From: Casuarius casuarius
Taxonomy: Eukaryota; Chordata; Aves; Casuariiformes; Casuariidae
Assembly: GCA_003342895.1 (NCBI GenBank)
Contig: PTFA01000407.1
Location: 1 to 64,000 of the forward strand
Direction of reading: 5' to 3'
DNA: 64,000 bases
Positions 23,801 to 35,800 of this stretch are shown here, piece after piece. The translations under genes and the position numbers were made by a program. Each line of letters begins with the position of its first letter. The first letter of the stretch is position 1. The notes beneath the pieces were generated by a model. It saw only the letters and a list, made by a program, of their open reading frames with translations. It did not search any database and was not told where the DNA came from.

Positions 23801-26800
23801 TCCACCAGTTTCTAGTTTTACTGTCTATGCCATGCTTAGCAGGGAAGAAAGATTTTTAAGTTCTAGAAATGATGAAAGGTGGAGATATACTACGGAAAAA
23901 AGTTATGCTGTGGGAAACTCCAACTGTAAGTAGTGTAACATAAATAAAAATTCACTCAGCACACTTAGAACCCACCTTTTCTAACCACCCTACAAGAACT
24001 TCATCAAATACCATCTCTGTAGGTCAAACTGCATCTTTAGTTCCACTACTGAAATTACACAAGCAGTACGCAATGCAGTTTGACTAACATTTTTATAACT
24101 GTCAGCAATGCAATCATCAGAAGGGAACAACCGACAAACTGTATTTCCAAGGTGACCGAGTGTGTGAACGTTGGAAAATTTGATACAGGTCATAAATGCA
24201 AGAAACATGGGAATGCACAGGACTAATCATTTGTGCATTCCTTTCCATAGAGAATTTTATATGATGAGTACTGTATGTAAGCACTTACTGATTAAAGCAG
24301 ATTTGATTCTGTCTGAATTCTGTATTAGAATACAACTAAAGTGAAAGTCAGGCAAGCAATGAATGGTTCTAAAACACGATTCCTCCTTAGGAATGCATTT
24401 CAGGGCTCCTCCCCCCACCCTCCTTCCTCCAAAAGATCCTGATTTTTATGCAGTCTTAAGATTCAGAGTGCAAAAGCTCATCTGTAAACATTCCAGATAT
24501 GTAGCCAGGAAAATTTCCCCAAACCACATAAATAAGAAAACTGAAATCTAAAAACCAATTACAGAATTACTAGTAATTGAGGCAAAAAACTGTTGGTTAT
24601 ACATACTAAAATTGTACAGTAGAATAAAGTGCACAAATTTATTGCAATTTTAAAAAATCATGCATTTTACGTTACATAAACTTGAAGTTCCTTTAGCAAC
24701 ATTTTTCATTCAGCTTAAACGCAATTTAAATAAACTTTTTTTCCTTTTCTTCCTTTCTGTAGGTGATCTATATCAGTGTTTTAGATGGGACAATGTCTAT
24801 TCTTGTTTTAAGAGAAAATGGGGATTAGCTGCTAATAATGAGATCATTTAACAGCAACTGCCTGTTGTCTTATCAAAAGCAAGAGTCTTTTTGGAAGTTA
24901 TTGAACCCAGTCCCCGCAGCTGGCCAGGGACATTGCTTTTTGTGGCTCACTGTCGGGAGCTGAGATGTCCGTTGTGAAGACCCAGATGCATAACACTATC
25001 TCAATCTCATTATTAATGGAAAAAGATTCTATGCCTTCTAGCTGCAAAATAAGGGTTTTCTACACTCAGGACAAGAGTAAGTCTCAAAGCAGAATTCCAA
25101 AAATTATTTCAAGAAGTCTCACTTATTTTAAACCTTCAGCATTCAGCAAGTACACAGCTTCCTTTCTGTAGTAATGGGAGTGGGGAAGAAGGGAACAGTA
25201 AAGGAAAAGAATTCAAGAAAAGCTTTAAGTAAATTGAGGTCAGGAAAAATAAGATAGAAGGCAGGGTTTAAAGTTCCTACCACGTTGTTAACATTAAGGC
25301 ATTCCCTCTTGTTCTGAGTAAGCCGCCTCAGATCTTCATAACCAGCTTTGGTAAGTTAATTCTACCTTCCTTTTGAACTGAACCTACAAGGGGCTACAGC
25401 TAGGCTGTGACTAGATTCAGACAAGATCCAGCTAATCTAGCTCTTCCAAGGATCTGGTGGTCATGAACCCACAGAGGCAGGGGTTTTACCTTTGTATGGC
25501 TGACACCCAACCTGGTTGCATCTCTCCAAAGTGACCGATATTATTCTCTAGATCTTCCCTCTTTCTCTCATTCTTATTGCTCTGTGCCTTCCCTTTTTAC
25601 TTGGAAGGGAGGAAAGTCTGTGTAACCATCTCAACGTCAGTCAGCAGGCAGAAGGGAAGACATATAGCAACAAGAGTGATCAAATTTTCTAAAATCCAGA
25701 GCAGGAGCAGATTGGTCACATTTGATTACAGCAAATTTAGACCATAGTTCTGATGAAGTAGAAAGAGTTCTCAAGGCAGAGAAATTCAAATGGTTTCCTC
25801 AATATTCTCTGCCTGATCTACAACTTGCCAACTCTCCCTCATGTATCGCTGGTCCTCTTACAGCTCTCCCCTTTTGACATCTCCGAGCAGCTGCTTTCCA
25901 TTCCCTTTGCTGGCTCCTCTTTGCTTGATCCCAGTAATTTCTGCTCTCATAAATAAGGAAAAGGATTTAAGACTGTGGGGCCCTAAAGAAGCAAAGAACA
26001 AGGAAGGGGGAACTATACCAGCGAAATGGAGGTGGGGAATAACACCAGAGAGAAAAAGGTGAGAGGAAAGCAAAGCTAAACCTGCAGGAGTGACCAGACT
26101 GTACCAACTGAATCTGCTCACTGGTAATGTTTTCCATAACACAGGGTAGCCAACTACAAAATTATCTGCCAGCAGCGCCCCAAGCCTTTCCAGTGTCCGT
26201 GAGAGATGCAGAGGGCAGAAGGTCCCTCTATCTGCTATTAATAAAACCCTTTGACAGAGATATAGCAGCTTTGCAAACAAGTCTAGCCTTAAAGCTTAAT
26301 ACCCACAAAAAAGATCACCTACAGAGAGGAGAAAAAAGGGTAAAATACAAGCATTCTTAACTTAAGCTTCAAAAATCTGAAATTTCTTTTAAGACTGTTA
26401 AAAACAATACATTTTACAAACAACAAACAAAATCCACAACATTGTACAGACAGACAAAATATTGCAAACAAGCTAGAGTTTTGGGAAAGTACTAACCAGT
26501 TACTGACAGCAGCTGTGAAACCCTCACCTCCATTTCCTCCCGATGAGACCTGTCTCTATCCTCGAACTCACGAGTTCTTCTCCGAGCTTCTTCAAAGGCT
26601 TGCTGTGCCAATGCATCCTCCTGCTACCAAACCAGATGACAGAGTGACACAAAAGACTACCCTCATTTTTACCAGATTGCATTTCTTTCGAACATTAGAG
26701 ATCATCTGACAATGCCAAAGACAATTCTGTCCTACAGCAGCTGCCAGGACACCAAACCATGAGTTAGTTATTCCAGCAATTGCTAATACAGGTTAGTGAA

Positions 26801-29800
26801 TTATTGCTCACCTTCATCACTGCAATAGAGGAAACTAATCCTGCAGTGTGGCCGCTACTTAAATGCATTTTCTAAGTAGGAACTGCTTTTCAGAAGTATT
26901 TATTTTCTAAATGTTAGGAATTTAAAGGAAACCTCAAGAGTTATGCGAAAGAGGCAATACATTTTATCTTTATTAAAGTCATTCTGAAGATGGTATTTAC
27001 AGATATAGCCAGTTAGAGTTCATTGACATCATGATACAAAAGTAAATTAATTTTCTCCTTTCTATTAAAAATGTATTATGTAAGTTACAGATTAATTAAA
27101 CCCTCCATTTTCTCACAAGCTGCTGAAGGCGAATCAGTATGAACATTCATAATCATTATGTATCATTTAAATTTAGCTGCACTAGAAAATGCAAAGCACT
27201 TATTGCAAAGCAATTATTCCTCCACTAATTTGTGCGCACACACACATACGGCTCAGAAGAAACCTAGAGGTTTTCTATAGCCCTGTTCTTTGATTTTTAA
27301 ATACAATAGCTTACGCAAAGGAATAATTTTAATGAAGTAATGCACAAAAAACCTTCAATTTAGATTTTCTATTGGAAAAATAAAGTCATAAATAAAATGT
27401 TTTTAATATCTAAGCCATTATTAATTAGCTTACAAATTATTTTCCTTAAAGACAGTTAGTTACACATTTTGCTCAGAATTAGAATAGGTATTTCTGTTCC
27501 CCATCAACATTTTGAAGTGTCCACAATGGAGTAGCCAACTCTAAAGAGGAACAACAACACAACAAAGAATAAACTGAATCGCTTCTCCCTCCTCGTAACG
27601 CTTCAGCTGTAATTATCAGCTCCGCTTAGGATGCCCATAAACACACATATGTTATTTTCAAAGTTGACAGTTCTCTTAGAAAGATAAAAAGCCTAACCTT
27701 GACAGGACAAACACACTCCGAGAACCCAACTGAATTTTTATATACCAAGGGATTAAGTGCATAAATTTTTTAATTTAAGATAAAACATCTCTAGTCTAAG
27801 AGAATGTTAGATGGCTTTTTTTGCCCAAGGCACAGCTCTGCACCCTAAAGCGATGCTGTGAACCGATGCGAGTGAGTGCCCCTTGTGGCCTAGCACAGTT
27901 AAATACAAACACCTGTCAATCAATAACTCTTCACAGCTAAGTCCCCTGAACACTACGTTGAAGGTCAATGTTTACAGCTGCCAATAAGATAACACTTTGA
28001 CATGATCTCCTATTTTTAAAAGTCGAATTTGGCCCTTTCTAGCTCTTTTAATGTTCATGTTCACAGCAACTGAGGTCAGGGAGTGAAAAGTAAGTTTGTT
28101 CTTAATAATGCAGAAAGATAGAGATAAAATAGATAAGCTTACCTCTCCCCGATGACTACAGAAGACCTGCCCTACTTCTGATTTACAGAAGCTACATAAA
28201 ATACCATGATCACCCTATTTTTTTTTAAACAGACTTAAAGCAGATATTTGTGTTAAAGATATTTACGTTTCACCATCATTTAAAGTAGTCATGTAATAGA
28301 AGACTATCATATAAACCCAGGCAAAATATTTTTTTTAAATGGCCATAACCAGCAGAACCTAAATCACAGTATCAGAGAAGAATCAATATGTTGACATCCA
28401 GAATGAACACATGTTGACAGCTGAAACACTGGTTTACTAATGTCTGAGAAAAGGAAAAAACAAGTAAGAATGACATTAAGTTAAAAAAAGCCTGCTCTGC
28501 TTCTGGTGATGTGCTGTAATAGAAATTAAACAAGCATGTCTCGGGTCTTGTACATCAGTTTAATAACCCTTTTTCCCCCAAATGTCACCCAAATCTGGTA
28601 ACTGTAGCCTAATGAATTTCACTATATCCAGCCCAACCATTTATCCATCTGACTTTTAGCCAGTAAAAATGTTCCTGGTACAAGTCTACTAAACAAAAGA
28701 ATAAGCAAAACATGAGTTGTATCAACATGAAAACAGAACAAAACAAAAAACCCAAACCAGGAAAAAAAAAAAAAAGAAATTGAGGCTTACACACACGCGC
28801 ACACACAGTTGAGACTCGCGCTGAGCCACCACAGCAGTCTGGCAGGAAAAGCTTTAATGAGAACAACAAGTTAGAGCTACAGAGTCCACGCAGCAAGAAC
28901 TGCTCTGCTACAGAGGAGAGCTGTAAGTACTGACAACAGAAACAGATGGGAGCTTAATGAGATTCAAGACAAACACCAAATTCGGGGAAATTTCAGTCTC
29001 AGATGGGGAAGATAGTCAAGGACACGCACAGAGCTTTGTGCCTATCAGTGAGTCCACTGAAGTCTGAACGTGCAGTTGAATTGGGGACTCCGAGAACAAA
29101 AGCTAAGGCTGCTTCAGAAGAAGACATCAGCGTGCTGTGCACTGAACAGAAAGAACAGCAGCCTGAAAGCTACAGTTAAAGTACTTCAGTATCGTGACAG
29201 TCTTTGAAAAAACACTTGTGACCTCGTAGAAGACAGTACCATTTCGAAACAGTGGCAGCAAAGAACAATTTGATCTGATCCCAGAAAGAGGAAGCGGTAA
29301 GAGACATGAAAACACAAGAGAATACAAAGACCATTAGACTTTTATGAAGCAAGCTTTCCAGAAAACGGGAGTAAGGGGGGGTGCGCGCAGGGGGAAGAGG
29401 CAGCCAGTAGGGCCTCATATTACAAAATACCCTGGCTGGCACAGGCAATAAATATGCTGCTGAGCATGAGTCAATCACTTGAACCCATTCTGACAGCAAT
29501 TTGTTTTGAGATCAAAATCAGCATTTCGGTCAATTTCCACCAGGAATACGAAAACAGTTCTAGAAACAGAACTAAATAATAGAGGAGGAAGGAAACCAAA
29601 CAGTGTAAAGGATTGCCCAAAGACTTCCAAAACAGATGCATTATATGCAAATATAACTTAAGTATTTATTTTTTCATTAATTTTGTTTTTTTTCTAACTC
29701 GTGCTTTACGTAAAAAGCCCAACGCAACATTAAGGTACATCTACTGGTCTGTGCTTGTATACAGTGCCTTACAACACTCGTAACTCCTAGGCACTACTGT

Positions 29801-32800
29801 TTAACAAATAACATGACCAACAACCTCCTAATAACTGATGCTGAGAAACAAGTTGAAAACAGATTACACACCTGTAAGAGTACAAAACCCACATNTCTAA
29901 ATCCACACTGTGTTTAATACTTCCAGCTCAGCACCCTGAACTCAGCATGTAAGAAAGCACTAAATCACGTGCTCAGTGCACAAATACTTTTTGAAGACAA
30001 AAAAATTGTTAAACGTAGCTAAGCCAGAGTATGCACATCAGGAAATCAAAATAACCCAAGACCATGCAAATCCTTGGAGTAGCAAAAAACATTTATCATG
30101 AAATTAACACAATGAAATCAAATCTAGGTCATTCCACCACCCTCCTTTATGGATGAGGGCCCATTTTTTCAGGAACTATCACATTTTGGAAAAGAGTGAC
30201 AGTGTGTCCTTCTGGGTGCACACTCAAAATCAGTCTCCTCTCAGTTCATAAGTCACATGGACTAAGTGTTATGTTTCAAATGCAATATTCATAGATCAAC
30301 TCAAAAGAATTTGGGGATTTATCTTGCACAATCCTCCAAGGTCTACATATGAGCTGGCTGTGTAAACCACTAGTCAAAAGGAGTTCTAGTCAATGCAGTT
30401 TATAGCACCCATCTCTTTTCAGAGAAAACGCTGCTGCAACAGGAGCTTAGCTCGCTCAAATGCCGACAGAGAAGTGAATGCTATTCTGAATACTAGTGTC
30501 CAAGGAAAAGCTTGGTTCTGGGGCTCAAACTAACACACACAAATTAACATGATCTCAGTAATGTGGAAACTGGTTTCTTAAGCTTGGGAGAGGCAAGGGG
30601 AACACAAAACTTGCAACTATTCATATATACAAAATTTAATTTGAATACTTCTAACTCTTGTACAGACACAAATTAATCAATATGCCCTCGAGTTCTGCAT
30701 TTGCAAAATAGGAGCGTGCTTCGTATTTCGGTGGAATCTTCTCATGGGTTCTCATTTGTTTGGTAGCAACTGGCTGCAGTATCAGAATAACTAAAAAGAA
30801 AATCCTAAGAAAGGGGGGACTGAGAATGAGATGCACACAGTGGAAACAGAAAATACATCCTTATTTAAATCAGTTCCAGTTGCACAACTGCCAGAAGCAA
30901 TTTGCCAGAGAGATACTAACCCCCAAAAGATACAGCAGAGGCACAGTTGGTCAGAAGCATTTCAGCATCATTTAGGTTCACATCAAAAAAATCATTGCTC
31001 CAAGGATAATTCAACAGAAGTCACGAGTGAGTGTATCACACCAGACCGTTCTTAGTCAAGCCTCTGTCTGGGTGATTCCTTTCACAGAGAAAAGGCTACC
31101 TCTAACATTTGCAAGAAGTGCAGCACAGCATGAGAGGGGGTCTGCAGAGTGAAGCAGTTGGTGCTGAGGACCTACACCCACATTATACTCACTAGAGGAG
31201 GTTTTGCTTTGGCCTCTCTCTAGTCTGGCCCTTTAGAGGCCAAAACGCATTAGGTACGCTCCCAAAGGATCTGCTCCAGTTCAGTTTCATCCAAATCAAA
31301 TCCAGTTCATGCACCCAGACTACTCTGCTGTGTGAACTAAAGCACAGTAAGTGGAAACAATAGGGACATTTTTTAAAATGTGGACATTTATGCAATCATG
31401 CACCTTGTAACTCTTATCATATACAAATTATCCCCATAGATCAAAATGGGGATGGGGGTGCAAAGGGAAAGTAAAGGCAACCTAGAAAAGCCAACAATTT
31501 AAGTGAATAGCAAGTTTTTGCAAAACCCATCCATGTGTATGGGATACAGAAGACATAACACACACACACAAAAAGGCATCACCAAGGTCATACAAGCCAT
31601 TTCAAGTATTAAGAAAACAGAGTTATTTTGAGTCCCCGAAGTTAAGGTGACAATAAGAAACAGATATAAAGAAAGTCCAGTTTTGTTCTGCTATCAAGAT
31701 GAAAAAGACAGAGGTGCTGTTTAGGAGACATGTAACAGTGGTTCAAAGTGAATTACTCAAGTATCCAGAAAAGTTAGGGGAAGTCCTAACAGTCTCCAGT
31801 GAAAGAAAAAATGCTCAGGAAAAAAAAGTTAGGAGAAAGTGGCTATATACAGGTAGACAAGAGTAAATTAGCAGAAACCACTGCCAGAGTATGAACACAG
31901 AACATGAAAACCAGAAAGGGCTGCAGGGAATTGCTCAGCCTTCTACTTCTCTCTGAATGCTTTCCAAATCTCTGTATTTGGAAGCTCTTTGGACCATGCC
32001 TTCATAGAGCTCTAACATTTCTAAAGTAACTACCAAACTACAAAAGTGAAGTGCTAAGCAGTCCCATAAAATATGGATCATCGGTTAAGACCTAAGTCTG
32101 GTAATTGATGTTACTATATCCAATTTACTTTCTACAGCGAAGGCAGGTTGAGGTACATCATGATCTTCATGGCAGCCCACACAAACCTGCTGCAGCAGCT
32201 TATTATATCAGTTAAAGAACTTTGTTACCAAGCTGTATTTCAAAACCAAAAAGGTCTGTCTTGAATCTGACTAAACTAAGGAACCTTACAGCTATGTAAG
32301 TGAAGCTTATATATGTGATACACATTTAAAAAGTCATTTCCTCTGTGTTTACTTTGTTCTTGTGCATGTCCAAAAATTCAATTGCTAGGAAGAGTCACTT
32401 TATAGATGTAGGAAGCAGGATTCTCAAAAGCTCTCGAAAGCTGCCATACCTTCACAAGGCAGTGACTAACACTGTTAGAGAACAGATGCAAAAAAACCTC
32501 CTACCATCCCCCCTCTCCCAAGCCTATGTAGGAGAACAAAAAACTACTTTGAAAAACAATTAAGAGCAGTCAATTGAATTAGACTCGCAAGTTAAATTAT
32601 TGCAGGTTACAGCCACAGCTTTTTGAAAACCTTAATATTTATCACTGGAGCACTGTAATAGTGCTAAGTCACTCCACAAAGTTGTAAATTACAGAAGGTT
32701 CCTGCTCCCAAATAGTTTGATCTAATTAAAACATTGGTACAACCACAAATTTCAGAACTTTCACACTGTAAATTTTCTTTGGAATTTGTACTCAAAAGCT

Positions 32801-35800
32801 GAAGGCAGAAAACAAGCAAATTAGCATGCGTGATTGCTACCTGACTGTGCGCTTCCTTGCGGAAGAACAAAACGTCTAGAGTGCAGGAGCACTAACATTC
32901 CTTACAAATATGTTTCTGAAGCTAGCCATGGGCAGACTGCTTACCTGCGCTCTCTCTTCATCAAATTCCAGGCAGCCCATACCATCCAGTCTCTGTAGAT
33001 CTATCCAGCCTTTCCAGATTACACAGACACCATTGAGAATCATAGGTGCCTTCAAGTACACCTGAAATTAAAACAAAACGTATGCTATGAATTTGAAAGC
33101 ATTTACACACATGCATGCACAATGAAAACACTGATGCAGGAAGCTTCAACATGTGCTCTTAGAAGACCGTCCAAGCCAGCTGGTAACATGAGATTCCATT
33201 TAGCAGTTTCTCCTGCCTCCTTCCCAAGGACTCATTTTAATCAAGGGAGTGCTGTAACTTTTGCCTACTGTACTGGATGGAATAAATTTAAGCTGTGTTC
33301 TCATTTTATAAATTGGCATGCACCAGGATTTGGTTAGAATTCCGTTACTGCTTTCAGTTAAAGAAACTTTTTTTCTTGTCAGGTTACCTTCATGTCACAA
33401 AAAGCGGCATGCTGCCAGCTAGGGAAGATGCTTTATAAGGGTCTATCTTAAATGTTTAAATGAATACACGCCTTCCTACTCTCCAAGTAGTACTGTATTT
33501 TACCCCATACATAAGTTCCTTCAATAAAGGACAAGCAACAGTTTCAGTCCTCCTCAAATTTAAAAACAAGTCAGAGTTTAGTAAAATACATTACATGTAT
33601 CACACACAAAGTCTTTCTTTGTGTATTCTAGCATTTGTGAAAGGCTTGTTGAAATAACTGACATGGGGTCATCAAAAACCACCTATAGCACCAGCCCACA
33701 CAGTGTCTTAAACAGCAGTGAGAAAAGTAACACATGAACTTAAGTACCTACACCTAGACAGCAGTAAGTGATACAGTGATTTAAAGCAGAAATATTGTCC
33801 CTCCTAAAGACCAGAGTAATCTCCACACAGGAAATTTGAAAAGAAGCAGATACGACACTAAAGGAGTTTGACACCTTACATTTGCTGGCTTCAGTATGAG
33901 AAAGAAAAAAGCACAACACAGAACAGAATAATTGTCTAAATCATGAAAATAATAATCAGCTTTCAATTGTTATTTAGGCGTACTTGGTAGGCAAACCACT
34001 CGTGGAGTAAAAGTTTGTCTGTGCTTAGTTGCCAGAGCGGTAAACCAGTCACACATGGGCCAGCACTCATTTAAGATTTAGAGACCACCTAGGCTTTTAA
34101 AAATCCTATTGAGTCTTTTCAAGTCTTCAGAAATGCCCCAGCTAGCTAGGGGAATTTACAGATGTTTCCTCCTCCGAGAGCTCTAAACTCATCCTCTGGC
34201 AAATTACCATCAGCAAGCTGTAACTCATGGTTAGTGCTACAGTGTAGCTCAAGCTGTCTTGATGGCACCTACCTGCTCAGGTCCACAATTCCCAGCTAAG
34301 GTCACTGGGTCAGAGAATGGAAAGGCAAAGAGTTATAGGAGGTACAGAAGAAGAGTGAGCTGCCTTACGCAAAGGTTGTTCTGAGGAGATTAAGTCTTTA
34401 TTAACATGAAAGGCAATCCACAAGCAGAAGAAACAACAGACAAATAACATGAAACCAACTGACAAGCAAGTAATATTATTTGCCAAAGAAAATCTCCATG
34501 TTTGATCTCTGGGCTTGATTTTTACAACTTGTCAGAGTTCACTAAAAAGCAACCTATTTTGAAAGTTTTAATCAGTACAACATGCAGTAACTCAATAACC
34601 AAGAAATAAAGGTTACTTCAGGTTTATCATCTTCACATCACCTTTCCTACTCCTCCACTAAAGAACACAGATTCAAGATTTCTGTCCTTGAATTCAGACT
34701 AACCATGCAATCATCACTCCACACCTATGACTTCTGCAACGGCAGCGCTCCACGCAGGGTGCAAAGCTACCCATCAAAAGCCTCTGCGAACAGAGGAGTC
34801 AGAACTAGCATGAGTAAGATGGAGAGTACCAGGAAACCACCTCCCACCATCCTCATTTCAAGAATAATCATTTCAAAAATATCAAATACAACACTGCTCT
34901 CCTTCAGCACGGTCTTCACTCGTTCAATCCACAAGAAATTAATGAAGTATGCACAATCAATTTAATTGGCACATTTAATTAGCTTAGAAGTGAAAGATAG
35001 ACAGTTAAAGAGGCCATTAGAAGAGTCATTCTCTTCCACCAAGAAAGCATAACGATAGATTGAAAGGAAAAAAGCAGCATAAGCTAACTGAGGGTCTGTA
35101 AAGACCACACAATCTTTATTCTCATACCAGTTAGTTCTTGCAAAAACAGACAGCTATTTTGCAGATCTTCATTTAGGGGTTATCTTTCAACTTTGCTTCC
35201 TCAATCCTTCTGGCCAACAACAAAAACATGGGATAACAAAAGTTCTACAGCACTTCCCCCAAGACCATGAAATCTAGCTTTTCAAAGAGAAACCTTCCAG
35301 AATTAAATTTTCTTGTGTTTTGGGTCCCCATTCCCACCCCCCAGGAATATTGTGCTGCCACATACGTTTTGCAGCTGTTGTCCAATTGCCTTGGTCATTG
35401 CAGCTGCCAGGGCATCACGCGCAGACTTTCCCCGCAGGTAGCTGAGCTGCAATTCCTTGTTGGGGACCAAGATTGAGTGATGCTGTGTAGGACAGCAGAG
35501 AATCTTTAAGGCAGAAAGTAATGATCTGGTAACTATGAAGTTGCCAGTGATTATGTGTCTTCCTGCCTGTATCAGCAGTCACGGTGTGCCTTCCTGCCTA
35601 CGTGCCGAGCAGCTGTGGTGGGCCTGTCCTGCTGGGCTATCCTGCCCCCCTGCTTGGCATCAGAAGACACCTTACCCACCTATCACAAGATGCCACAAGG
35701 CCAAGAAGATACTTGGAGGAGTGGCTGAGCTAGTGGCTATATAACCAGCCACTGTGTTTTCAATAAAGGCTTTCTTGCACCATTCTTCTTGTGGTCTGTG

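Larger units (their letters stand above)
11864..26527 (-). other. CBFB: CBFB intron 5 (14.7 kb)
   Basis: Bounded by a GT donor at 26527-26526 and an AG acceptor at 11865-11864. Mostly AT-rich, with no gene recognised inside. It holds a GC-rich patch at about 12020-12185 close to exon 6, a 13-bp tandem repeat at 12303-12328, a TA repeat at about 19069-19102, a 71-bp tandem duplication at 22943-23085 and a T-rich run near 23272-23298. In humans the matching intron is where inv(16) leukaemia breakpoints fall (established knowledge). Confidence 0.9.
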
